Program-made: the position numbers and the translations under genes
Assembly: GCA_020438915.1 (NCBI GenBank)
Contig: JAGQTR010000101.1
Span: 1 to 7,540 of the forward strand
Source of the DNA: Mycobacterium sp.
GTDB lineage: Bacteria > Actinomycetota > Actinomycetes > Mycobacteriales > Mycobacteriaceae
Length of the DNA: 7,540 nucleotides
Direction: 5' to 3'
Part shown: piece by piece, positions 1 through 6,341 of the stretch
Layout of the letters: each line of letters opens with the position of its first letter
Numbering within the stretch: the first letter of the stretch is position 1
The notes under the pieces: model-generated
What the model was told of the DNA's origin: nothing
The model's database searches: none
The model's input: the letters and a program-made list of their open reading frames with translations, nothing else

Positions 1-1460
1 CGATTCCCGAACTCCGCAGCGGCGGCCTTGGGGTACGGGAAGTCAAGCGGCTGGCGAAGGCGACCGGCATCGACGAACGCCGGTTGGGATTGATCTTGGA
101 GGTGTCCGCGGCTGCTGGCCTGATCGCGCCGGGAATGCCCGAGCCCCATCCGCCCGAGGCTGCGGGGCTGTATTGGGCGCCGACGGTCGCCGCCGATCGG
201 TTCATCGAATCTCCGACAGCGCTCAAATGGCATTTGGTCGTGTCGGCATGGCTGGATCTGCCGGGACGGCCCAGCCTCATTGGTAGCCGTGGACCTGATG
301 GCAAACCCTATGCGGCGCTGTCTGATTCGCTGTTTTCCACTGCTGCGCCGCTCGATCGTCGACTGCTTCTGGGGATGCTCGCAGACCTGCCGGCGGGCGC
401 CGGCGTCGACAGCGACAGCGCATCGCGGGCTCTGGTGTGGCGCCGGCCCCGCTGGGCACCGCGGCTGCAGCCTGAACCTGTCGCCGACTTGCTCACCGAA
501 GCCCATGCCGTCGGGGCAGTCGGCCGCGGCGCTCTGGCCACCCCGATACGACGCTTACTCGCCGACGAACCCGAAGACACGGTCGTCGCCGCGATGTCGA
601 AGGTCCTTCCCGCGCCGATCGACCACTTCCTGTTGCAAGCCGACCTCACGGTGGTCGTTCCAGGCCCATTGGAGCGCGGGCTGGCCGAGGAGCTGGCGGC
701 CGTCGCGACGGTGGAGTCCGCCGGCGCGGCGATGGTGTACCGCATCACCGAGACCTCCATTCGGAGGGCACTGGACACCGGAAAAACGGCAGGCCAACTG
801 CATGCGCTGTTCGCCCATCACTCGAAAACCCCGGTCCCACAGTCATTGACGTACATGATCGACGATGTCGCACGCCGCCATGGACAGCTGCGCGTCGGCA
901 TCGCCTCGTCCTTCGTGCGTTGCGAGGACGCCGCGCTGCTCGCGCATGCGGTCGCCGCTCCGGCAACCGAGTCGGTGGAGTTGCGCTCTCTGGCACCGAC
1001 GGTGGCTGTGTCGCAGGCTCCGATCGGTGAGGTGCTCGCGGCGTTGCGAAGTGCGGGTTTCGCTCCGGCCGCCGAGGACTCAACGGGGGCGATCGTGGAC
1101 CTTCGCAGCCGCAGCTCCCGGGTTCCGGCGCCGGGCCGTCGCCGCGGGTACCGGCACAACCTGACGCCGACGGATCAAACTCTCGGCGCGATCGTGGCGG
1201 TGTTGCGTAAGGTCGCGGCCACGCCGTCGGGCATGCGGCTGGACCCCGCGGTGGCGATGTCGGAGCTGCAGCTGGCAGCTCACCATCAGGAATCGGTGGT
1301 CATCGGCTACGTCGACCCGGCGGGTGTGGCGACTCAGCGGGTGGTCGCACCTATCAATATCCGCGGCGGACAGCTGACGGCCTATGATCCGGCGGCCGGC
1401 CGGGTCCGGGAATTCGCCATTCACCGTGTGACTTCGGTGGTGTCCGCCGAATCAGGATAA
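1..1460 (+). CDS. Helicase-associated protein, Rv0862c-like (C-terminal part; 5' end outside window)
   Basis: The frame is open from the left edge (first full codon at 3) to TAA at 1458-1460, giving 485 visible residues. The remembered M. tuberculosis homologue Rv0862c is about 750 residues, so roughly a third is missing. The TTG at 84 is internal: the codons before it encode family-like sequence (GGLGVREVKRLAKATGID). Three parts are visible: an N-terminal helical region; a module at about nt 636-965 that aligns with the N-terminus of the neighbouring XPB helicase (Pfam Helicase_C_3 type); and a WYL-like C-terminal domain at about nt 1275-1445 (ESVVIGYVDPAG ... REFAIHRV). No Walker motifs occur in the visible part, so it is probably not an ATPase here. 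It lies directly upstream of the helicase on the same strand, which suggests an operon and a partner or accessory role in DNA repair. The exact biochemical role is unknown. Confidence 0.9.
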   Translation, partial: IPELRSGGLGVREVKRLAKATGIDERRLGLILEVSAAAGLIAPGMPEPHPPEAAGLYWAPTVAADRFIESPTALKWHLVVSAWLDLPGRPSLIGSRGPDGKPYAALSDSLFSTAAPLDRRLLLGMLADLPAGAGVDSDSASRALVWRRPRWAPRLQPEPVADLLTEAHAVGAVGRGALATPIRRLLADEPEDTVVAAMSKVLPAPIDHFLLQADLTVVVPGPLERGLAEELAAVATVESAGAAMVYRITETSIRRALDTGKTAGQLHALFAHHSKTPVPQSLTYMIDDVARRHGQLRVGIASSFVRCEDAALLAHAVAAPATESVELRSLAPTVAVSQAPIGEVLAALRSAGFAPAAEDSTGAIVDLRSRSSRVPAPGRRRGYRHNLTPTDQTLGAIVAVLRKVAATPSGMRLDPAVAMSELQLAAHHQESVVIGYVDPAGVATQRVVAPINIRGGQLTAYDPAAGRVREFAIHRVTSVVSAESG

Positions 1461-1495
1461 TGGGTCCGATGACCGCCTATCGAAACCACGCATGA
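1460..1495 (+). CDS. Possible 11-codon mini-ORF bridging the helicase operon (speculative)
   Basis: ATG at 1460-1462 overlaps the upstream stop (TAATG at 1458-1462). The frame runs MGPMTAYRNHA and ends with TGA at 1493-1495, overlapping the helicase ATG (ATGA at 1492-1495). A second in-frame ATG lies at 1469, with an AGGA (1454-1457) 11 nt before it. The helicase ATG itself has no clear Shine-Dalgarno sequence. The mini-ORF could therefore carry ribosomes from the upstream gene to the helicase start. The peptide resembles nothing I know, and such a short frame may arise by chance. Confidence 0.2.
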   Translation: MGPMTAYRNHA

Positions 1496-3141
1496 CTGAC
1501 GGGCCGCTGATCGTTCAGTCCGACAAGACCGTGCTGCTCGAGGTTGACCACGAGCAGGCGGGTGAGGCCCGCGCGGCGATCGCGCCGTTTGCCGAATTGG
1601 AACGCGCACCCGAGCACATCCACACCTACCGGATCACACCGTTGGCGTTGTGGAATGCCCGCGCCGCCGGGCACGACGCCGAGCAGGTCGTCGATGCGCT
1701 GGTGTCCTTCTCGCGCTACGCGGTGCCCCAGCCCCTGCTGGTCGACATCGTCGACACCATGGCCCGCTACGGCCGGTTACAGCTGGTCAAAAGCCCGGTA
1801 CACGGCCTGATCCTGGTCAGCTTGGATCGTGCCGTCCTCGAGGAGGTGATGCGCAACAAGAAAATCGCTCCGATGCTCGGTGCCCGGATCGATGACGACA
1901 CCGTCATCGTGCATCCCAGTGAACGCGGCCACATCAAGCAGATGTTGCTGAAGATCGGCTGGCCGGCCGAGGACCTCGCCGGCTACGTTGACGGCGAGGC
2001 GCATCCGATCAGCCTGGCCCAGGACGGCTGGCACCTGCGGGACTACCAGGAGATGGCGGCGGAATCGTTTTGGGCGGGCGGTTCCGGAGTGGTGGTGCTG
2101 CCCTGCGGTGCGGGCAAGACACTGGTGGGTGCGGCCGCCATGGCCAAGGCCGGCGCGACCACGCTGATCCTGGTAACCAACACCGTGGCCGGCCGGCAGT
2201 GGAAACGTGAGCTGGTGGCGCGGACATCGTTGACCGAGGAAGAAATCGGCGAGTACTCCGGCGAACGCAAAGAAATCCGTCCGGTCACCATCGCCACCTA
2301 CCAGGTGATCACTCGCCGCACCAAAGGCGAGTACAAGCATCTGGAGTTGTTCGACAGCCGCGACTGGGGCCTGATCATCTACGACGAGGTACATCTGTTG
2401 CCGGCCCCGGTGTTCCGGATGACCGCTGACCTGCAGTCGCGCAGACGTTTGGGCCTCACTGCGACGTTGATCCGCGAGGATGGCCGCGAAGGCGACGTCT
2501 TCTCTCTGATCGGGCCGAAGCGCTACGACGCACCCTGGAAGGACATCGAGGCCCAGGGTTGGATTGCTCCGGCGGAGTGCATCGAGGTGCGCGTCACGAT
2601 GACCGACAACGAGCGCATGCTCTACGCGACCGCCGAGCCCGAGGAGCGCTACAAGCTGTGCGCGACGGCGCATACCAAGATCGCTGTGGTGAAGTCGATC
2701 CTGGAGCGGCATCCGACGGAACCCACGCTGGTGATCGGCGCCTACCTCGACCAACTCGACGAACTCGGCGCCGAGCTGGAGGCTCCGGTGATTCAGGGGT
2801 CGACGAAGACCGCGGAGCGCGAGGCCCTGTACGACGCGTTTCGCCGTGGAGAGATTCGCACCCTGGTCGTCTCCAAGGTCGCGAATTTCTCCATCGACCT
2901 TCCTGAAGCCAGTGTGGCGGTGCAGGTATCGGGAACCTTCGGGTCTCGCCAAGAGGAGGCTCAACGCCTTGGGCGGCTGCTGCGGCCCAAGGCCGACGGC
3001 GGTGGGGCCATCTTCTATTCAGTGATCTCACGTGACAGCCTCGACGCCGACTATGCCGCGCACCGGCAGCGGTTCCTTGCCGAGCAGGGCTACGGCTATG
3101 TGATCAAGGACGCCGACGACCTTCTCGGGCCCGCGATTTGA
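1492..3141 (+). CDS. ercc3: DNA repair helicase XPB/Ercc3 (superfamily 2, 3'-5' DNA helicase)
   Basis: This is a complete 549-residue protein matching the mycobacterial Ercc3/XPB family in length and near-verbatim sequence as I recall Rv0861c. It is an ATP-dependent DNA translocase that unwinds duplex DNA 3' to 5', related to the eukaryotic TFIIH subunit XPB and archaeal XPB. Residues 1-130 form an N-terminal Helicase_C_3-like module shared with the upstream gene. The ATPase core follows: Walker A PCGAGKT at 204-210, DEVH box at 298-301, motif III LTAT at 322-325, and an RED triplet at 328-330 as in archaeal XPB. The C-terminal RecA lobe carries motif VI QRLGRLLRPK at 491-500. All catalytic motifs are intact. 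The start MTDGPLIVQSDKTV is the conserved family N-terminus. It has no obvious Shine-Dalgarno sequence and probably depends on coupling to the gene 31 nt upstream. Its stop lies 6 nt from the stop of the convergent oxidoreductase gene. The repair role in bacteria is inferred; in vivo evidence is limited. Confidence 0.97.
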   Translation: MTDGPLIVQSDKTVLLEVDHEQAGEARAAIAPFAELERAPEHIHTYRITPLALWNARAAGHDAEQVVDALVSFSRYAVPQPLLVDIVDTMARYGRLQLVKSPVHGLILVSLDRAVLEEVMRNKKIAPMLGARIDDDTVIVHPSERGHIKQMLLKIGWPAEDLAGYVDGEAHPISLAQDGWHLRDYQEMAAESFWAGGSGVVVLPCGAGKTLVGAAAMAKAGATTLILVTNTVAGRQWKRELVARTSLTEEEIGEYSGERKEIRPVTIATYQVITRRTKGEYKHLELFDSRDWGLIIYDEVHLLPAPVFRMTADLQSRRRLGLTATLIREDGREGDVFSLIGPKRYDAPWKDIEAQGWIAPAECIEVRVTMTDNERMLYATAEPEERYKLCATAHTKIAVVKSILERHPTEPTLVIGAYLDQLDELGAELEAPVIQGSTKTAEREALYDAFRRGEIRTLVVSKVANFSIDLPEASVAVQVSGTFGSRQEEAQRLGRLLRPKADGGGAIFYSVISRDSLDADYAAHRQRFLAEQGYGYVIKDADDLLGPAI

Positions 3142-3147
3142 GTGTTT

Positions 3148-4137
3148 TCACGACAGCGCCGGGATAACCTCGTGCTCGAATAATTCGATCCCGGAGCGGT
3201 CATACGCCGCTTCCGGGAAGTAACAGATCACGTATTCGCAGCCGAGACCACCCAGCGTCTGCAGCGTCTCGATGAGTTGCTCAGGTGTGCCGCTGCCGGC
3301 CTGGGGTGTGCTCATGGAGTTCAGCATGGCCTCGGCGGCAGCATCCCCGGTAAGTGCGCTCATCCGGGACCGCACCCGTTCCAGACGCTCCCTCACCTCG
3401 GAATCCGTTTCCCCGACAATGCAATTGATATTCGTGGACCTGCCGATTTCGTCGAAGTCGGTACCGACGTCGCGGCAATGTCCGGCCAGCACTTCCGACT
3501 TGCGGGCGAAACCCTCGGGTTCTGACGTGAAATTTGTGTACTGCGCGTACTTCGCCGCGATACGCAATGTCACCTTCTCGCCACCGCCGGCGATCCAGAG
3601 TGGAATCCCTTCTTGTTGCAGAGGTTTGGGGGCCACGATTGCGCCGTCAGCCTGATAGTGCTTGCCGTTGAACGTCACGACACCGTCGCGCCACGCATCC
3701 CGCATGATCTGCACGCCCTCATCGAGGCGTGCCAACCGCACACCGGCCGAGGGAAACCCGTATCCGTATGCGCGCCATTCGTGTTCGTACCAGCCGCCGC
3801 CGATGCCCATTTGTATGCGGCCACCGGAGATGTGATCAGCGGTCGCCGCGACCTTGGCCAGGTAGACGGGGTTGCGATAGCTCATCGCGGTGCACATCTG
3901 CCCGAGTTTGATTCTCGAGGTGGTGGCGGCATAGGCGGACATCAGCGACCACGCCTCGTGGGTGGCTTCGGCCGTCGGGACCGGGACCGTGTGGAAGTGG
4001 TCGTAGACCCAGAGGGAGTCCCACGGCCCGCGGTCGGCGTTCAGAGCCAGGTCGCGCATCACCGGCCAGTGGTTTTCGGGCGGGATTCCGACCAGATCCA
4101 GCCGCCAGCCCTGAGGGATGAAGAGTCCGAAGTGCAC
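3148..4137 (-). CDS. LLM-class oxidoreductase, probably F420-dependent
   Basis: A complete 329-residue protein of the bacterial luciferase-like monooxygenase superfamily (single TIM barrel). The N-terminus MHFGLFIPQG and the segment HISGGRIQMGIGGGWYEHEW (residues 102-121) are characteristic of actinobacterial F420-dependent LLM enzymes, as is IPLWIAGGGEKVTLRIAAKY further on. Enzymes of this group transfer hydride between coenzyme F420 and varied organic substrates. No substrate can be assigned, and FMN use cannot be excluded. The start is GTG at 4137. A TAGAGT box lies 7 nt upstream (4150 to 4145 on this strand), so the mRNA is probably leaderless. It is divergent from the EEP gene and convergent with the helicase. 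No F420 biosynthesis or redox partner gene is in view. The position corresponds to fadB in the M. tuberculosis order that I recall. Confidence 0.92.
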   Translation of the reverse strand: MHFGLFIPQGWRLDLVGIPPENHWPVMRDLALNADRGPWDSLWVYDHFHTVPVPTAEATHEAWSLMSAYAATTSRIKLGQMCTAMSYRNPVYLAKVAATADHISGGRIQMGIGGGWYEHEWRAYGYGFPSAGVRLARLDEGVQIMRDAWRDGVVTFNGKHYQADGAIVAPKPLQQEGIPLWIAGGGEKVTLRIAAKYAQYTNFTSEPEGFARKSEVLAGHCRDVGTDFDEIGRSTNINCIVGETDSEVRERLERVRSRMSALTGDAAAEAMLNSMSTPQAGSGTPEQLIETLQTLGGLGCEYVICYFPEAAYDRSGIELFEHEVIPALS

Positions 4138-4144
4138 GAAATCG

Positions 4145-4150
4145 ACTCTA
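4145..4150 (-). promoter_or_regulatory. Putative -10 box (TAGAGT) of the LLM oxidoreductase gene
   Basis: Read on the minus strand, TAGAGT fits the mycobacterial TANNNT -10 pattern. Exactly 7 nt separate it from the GTG at 4137, which would put the transcription start at or next to the start codon, giving a leaderless mRNA. No convincing -35 is seen. Confidence 0.45.
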
Positions 4151-4159
4151 CGGGGCCAT

Positions 4160-4165
4160 TAAGGT
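4160..4165 (+). promoter_or_regulatory. Putative -10 box (TAAGGT) of the EEP gene
   Basis: TAAGGT fits TANNNT on the plus strand and lies only 9 bp from the oppositely oriented TAGAGT box. Transcription would begin near 4171-4173, at the point where the EEP reading frame starts to encode its first hydrophobic helix. The TAA within the box is also the in-frame stop that bounds the EEP frame upstream. Confidence 0.35.
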
Positions 4166-4210
4166 CTGACCATCATCGGTTTCCTCGCCTGCACGCTGGC
4201 ACTGGTCGGG

Positions 4211-5056
4211 TTGGTGGCCCGCCAGATCGAGATCACCAACCACACCACGCTGATTCTGGCTTTGCTCTCGCCATATCTCATGCTCGCCGTCCCTGCAGCA
4301 GGCATCGTCTATCTCCTGCGGCGACGTTGGCTGCCGGCCACCGGCATCTTCGTCATCGCGGTCATACTGTTGCCACCCCGCACAGCACCGATTTCGGCTG
4401 CAGCGACCATCCGGGTGATGTCGACCAACATCCTGCAGGGTCGCGCAGACGCTCACGCCGTGGTCGACCTAGCCCGGAGGAACGCCGATGTGGTCGCGGT
4501 GCAGGAGCTAACGCCCGATGCGCTGAAGCGACTATCCGCCAGCGGTGTGGACGCAGCGTTCCCGTACCGGATCGTCAAGCCCCTTGACGGCGGCTCCGGG
4601 GCCGGCCTGTGGAGCCGCCACCCCTTGCGGGCGACCGGTGACCCCACCTCCGAAGCGGTTCCCATCATCGCCACGCTTGAGATCCCCGGGACAGCCATGC
4701 CCACCACCGTCGCGAACGTCCACCTCTCGGCCCCCTGGCCGTGGACCATCGAGTGGTGGCGCGCCGATACGGTGCAGATGATTGCCACGCTGAAAGACCT
4801 GGGGACGCCGTCGGTGGTGGCCGGCGATTTCAACAGCACCTGGGACATGGCCCCATTCCGGCGTCTTCTGGACCTGGGCTACCGCGACGCCGCCGGGCCG
4901 TTCGCAGCGACCTACCCCGCCGACTCCCGGATTCCGCCGCTGCTGGCCATCGACCACATCTTGACCCGCGGCTGTTCGGGATGGCAGTCGTGGACTGCGA
5001 CGGTGCCCGGCACCGACCACCGGGCCCCGCTGGCGACGGTGGAGTTGCCCGGATGA
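4211..5056 (+). CDS. Membrane-anchored endonuclease/exonuclease/phosphatase (EEP) family protein
   Basis: From TTG 4211 the protein has 281 residues, with two hydrophobic segments (about 13-37 and 41-56) and then a full EEP domain. All metal and catalytic motifs are visible: MSTN (N73), VQE (E99), GDFN (D206, N208), IDH (D248, H249) and a terminal TDHRAP (D269, H270). The fold covers DNases, sphingomyelinases and phosphatases; the substrate here is unknown. The start is doubtful. The frame is open back to the stop at 4160, and codons 4172-4219 encode a further hydrophobic stretch (IIGFLACTLALVGLVA) that would complete a three-helix N-terminus, but no ATG, GTG or TTG precedes it. The charges (RRR at 37-39 between the later helices) suggest the catalytic domain lies outside the membrane; this is an inference. 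The stop is 55 nt from the aminotransferase start. Either a non-standard start is used, the N-terminus is shortened, or the true start codon has been lost. Confidence 0.85.
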   Translation: MVARQIEITNHTTLILALLSPYLMLAVPAAGIVYLLRRRWLPATGIFVIAVILLPPRTAPISAAATIRVMSTNILQGRADAHAVVDLARRNADVVAVQELTPDALKRLSASGVDAAFPYRIVKPLDGGSGAGLWSRHPLRATGDPTSEAVPIIATLEIPGTAMPTTVANVHLSAPWPWTIEWWRADTVQMIATLKDLGTPSVVAGDFNSTWDMAPFRRLLDLGYRDAAGPFAATYPADSRIPPLLAIDHILTRGCSGWQSWTATVPGTDHRAPLATVELPG

Positions 5057-5066
5057 GGTGGCGGAA

Positions 5067-5095
5067 GATCCCAGCCCATGGTTAGGCCTGGGATC
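5067..5095. repeat. Near-palindrome upstream of the aminotransferase (operator or hairpin)
   Basis: Arms GATCCCAG (5067-5074) and CTGGGATC (5088-5095) pair perfectly. After one mismatch, two further C-G pairs form, giving 11-nt arms around a 7-nt centre (5078-5084). The element begins 10 nt after the EEP stop and ends 2 nt before the TAGGCT -10 box. It therefore covers the expected -35 zone of the aminotransferase promoter and could be a repressor operator. No T-run follows it, which argues against a classical terminator of the EEP gene but does not exclude one. Confidence 0.55.
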
Positions 5096-5097
5096 GC

Positions 5098-5103
5098 TAG
5101 GCT
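5098..5103 (+). promoter_or_regulatory. Putative -10 box (TAGGCT) of the aminotransferase gene
   Basis: TAGGCT fits TANNNT and lies 8 nt before the chosen GTG start at 5112, consistent with a leaderless or near-leaderless transcript. No Shine-Dalgarno sequence precedes this GTG, which agrees with that reading. Confidence 0.45.
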
Positions 5104-5111
5104 CAGACCTC

Positions 5112-6281
5112 GTGACGGTTGAACGCCTGCGGCCCTTCTCGGTGAATGTCTTCGCCAAGATGTCGGCACTGGCCGCCCAGCTGGGTGCGGTCAACCTCGG
5201 GCAAGGCTTTCCCGACGAGGATGGCCCGCCGCCGATGCTGGAGGCCGCCCGGCAGGCAATCGCCGACGGGATCAACCAATATCCCCCGGGCCTCGGTATC
5301 GCCGAACTCCGCGCAGCAGTGGCCGCCCAGCGGTCACGCCGCTACGGCCAGGAATTCGATCCCGAAACCCAGTTACTCGTCACCGTCGGCGCCTCCGAAG
5401 CCATCGCCGCCGCGGTGCTCGGTCTGGTGGAACCCGGTTCCGAGGTGATCCTGCTCGAACCCTATTTCGACACCTACGCCCCGGTGATCGCCATGGCTGG
5501 GGCGCGACGCGTCGCGGTGCCATTGGTGCGCGACGGGCGCGGCTTCGCCCTCGACATCGACGCCGTACGCGCCGCGATCACGCCCCGCACGAGAGCAATC
5601 ATCGTCAACTCCCCGCACAACCCGACCGGCATGGTGCTCACCGACGACGAATTGAGCGCCCTTGCCGCCGTCGCGGTGGAAACTGACCTGCTGGTGATCT
5701 CTGACGAGGTCTACGAACGGCTCACCTTCGACGGCAGGGAACACCGGCCCATCGCCACCTACCCCGGGATGGCCGAGCGGACGGTGACGATCTCCAGTGC
5801 GGCGAAGATGTTCAACTGCACGGGCTGGAAGATCGGCTGGGCCTGCGGCGCATCCAAACTGGTCGAAGGGGTTCGAACCGCCAAGCAGTACATGAGTTAC
5901 GTCGCCGGCGCACCGTTCCAGCCTGCGGTGGCCTACGCCCTCAACAACGAGGACGTCTGGGTGGACTCCTTACGGGATTCCCTGCAGGCCAAGCGCGACC
6001 GATTGGCCTTGGCGTTGACCGATCTCGGTTTCGAACTGCACGACAGCGCCGGAACCTACTTCCTCTGCGCCGACCCACGCCCACTTGGATTCAGCGACAG
6101 CACCGCGTTCTGCGAGGAGCTGCCCTACCGGGTCGGGGTCGCGGCGATCCCGATGTCGGCGTTCTGCGACCCTGGTCGGTCATCTGAGGAGTGGAATCAC
6201 CTCGTACGGTTCGCGTTCTGCAAGCGGGACAAAACCCTCGACGAGGCGATCTGCCGGTTGGCAAGCCTGCGCCGAGATTGA
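5112..6281 (+). CDS. dapC: PLP-dependent aminotransferase, DapC (Rv0858c) family
   Basis: A complete class I/II (fold-type I) aminotransferase of 389 residues from GTG 5112. An upstream in-frame GTG at 5058 would add 18 residues (beginning MAEDPSPWLGLG) that are not family-like and would cover the palindrome and -10 box; the chosen start gives the family N-terminus TVERLRPF. Visible PLP-site elements are NSPHNPTG (166-173), DEVYE (198-202), the Schiff-base lysine in SSAAKMFNCTGWKIGW (K232), and the substrate-carboxylate arginine in HLVRFAFCKRD (R366). The M. tuberculosis homologue is annotated N-succinyldiaminopimelate aminotransferase of lysine and peptidoglycan biosynthesis. The same family also contains kynurenine and methionine aminotransferases, and no other dap gene is nearby, so substrate specificity rests on homology alone. 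The enzyme should be cytosolic. A 13-bp hairpin follows the gene. Confidence 0.93.
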   Translation: MTVERLRPFSVNVFAKMSALAAQLGAVNLGQGFPDEDGPPPMLEAARQAIADGINQYPPGLGIAELRAAVAAQRSRRYGQEFDPETQLLVTVGASEAIAAAVLGLVEPGSEVILLEPYFDTYAPVIAMAGARRVAVPLVRDGRGFALDIDAVRAAITPRTRAIIVNSPHNPTGMVLTDDELSALAAVAVETDLLVISDEVYERLTFDGREHRPIATYPGMAERTVTISSAAKMFNCTGWKIGWACGASKLVEGVRTAKQYMSYVAGAPFQPAVAYALNNEDVWVDSLRDSLQAKRDRLALALTDLGFELHDSAGTYFLCADPRPLGFSDSTAFCEELPYRVGVAAIPMSAFCDPGRSSEEWNHLVRFAFCKRDKTLDEAICRLASLRRD

Positions 6282-6298
6282 CTTTTTGCCCAGTTTCA

Positions 6299-6334
6299 CT
6301 CGCCCAATCCGGCCCGTTTGTCGGATTGGGCGAG
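6299..6334. terminator. 13-bp perfect hairpin between convergent genes (probable bidirectional terminator)
   Basis: CTCGCCCAATCCG (6299-6311) pairs perfectly with 6322-6334 around a 10-nt loop. It lies 17 nt after the aminotransferase stop and 7 nt from the stop of the convergent SRPBCC gene, an ideal site for ending both transcripts. No T-run follows the stem on either strand, as is common for mycobacterial hairpin terminators. Confidence 0.7.
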
Positions 6335-6341
6335 AAGGACG

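Noticed and set aside
84..86. TTG as the start of the first gene
   Set aside because: The frame continues upstream to the window edge with family-like sequence, so this is an internal codon.
1777..2964. 395-codon open frame on the minus strand inside ercc3
   Set aside because: It is fully antisense to a strongly conserved helicase, its composition is arginine/histidine-rich as in GC-rich shadow frames, and it has no recognisable domain.
4118..4162. ATG 4118, in frame with the EEP gene
   Set aside because: TAA at 4160-4162 closes the frame after 14 codons, and it lies antisense inside the oxidoreductase N-terminus.
3613..4587. 324-codon open frame on the plus strand across the oxidoreductase and into the EEP gene
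   Set aside because: It overlaps two well-supported genes, is histidine/arginine-rich and matches no family.
5058..5111. GTG 5058 as the aminotransferase start
   Set aside because: The added 18 residues are unlike the family and would place the palindrome and -10 box inside the coding region.
4532..5275. 247-codon minus-strand open frame over the EEP end and aminotransferase start
   Set aside because: It runs antisense to two genes with intact catalytic motifs and would span the promoter and palindrome.
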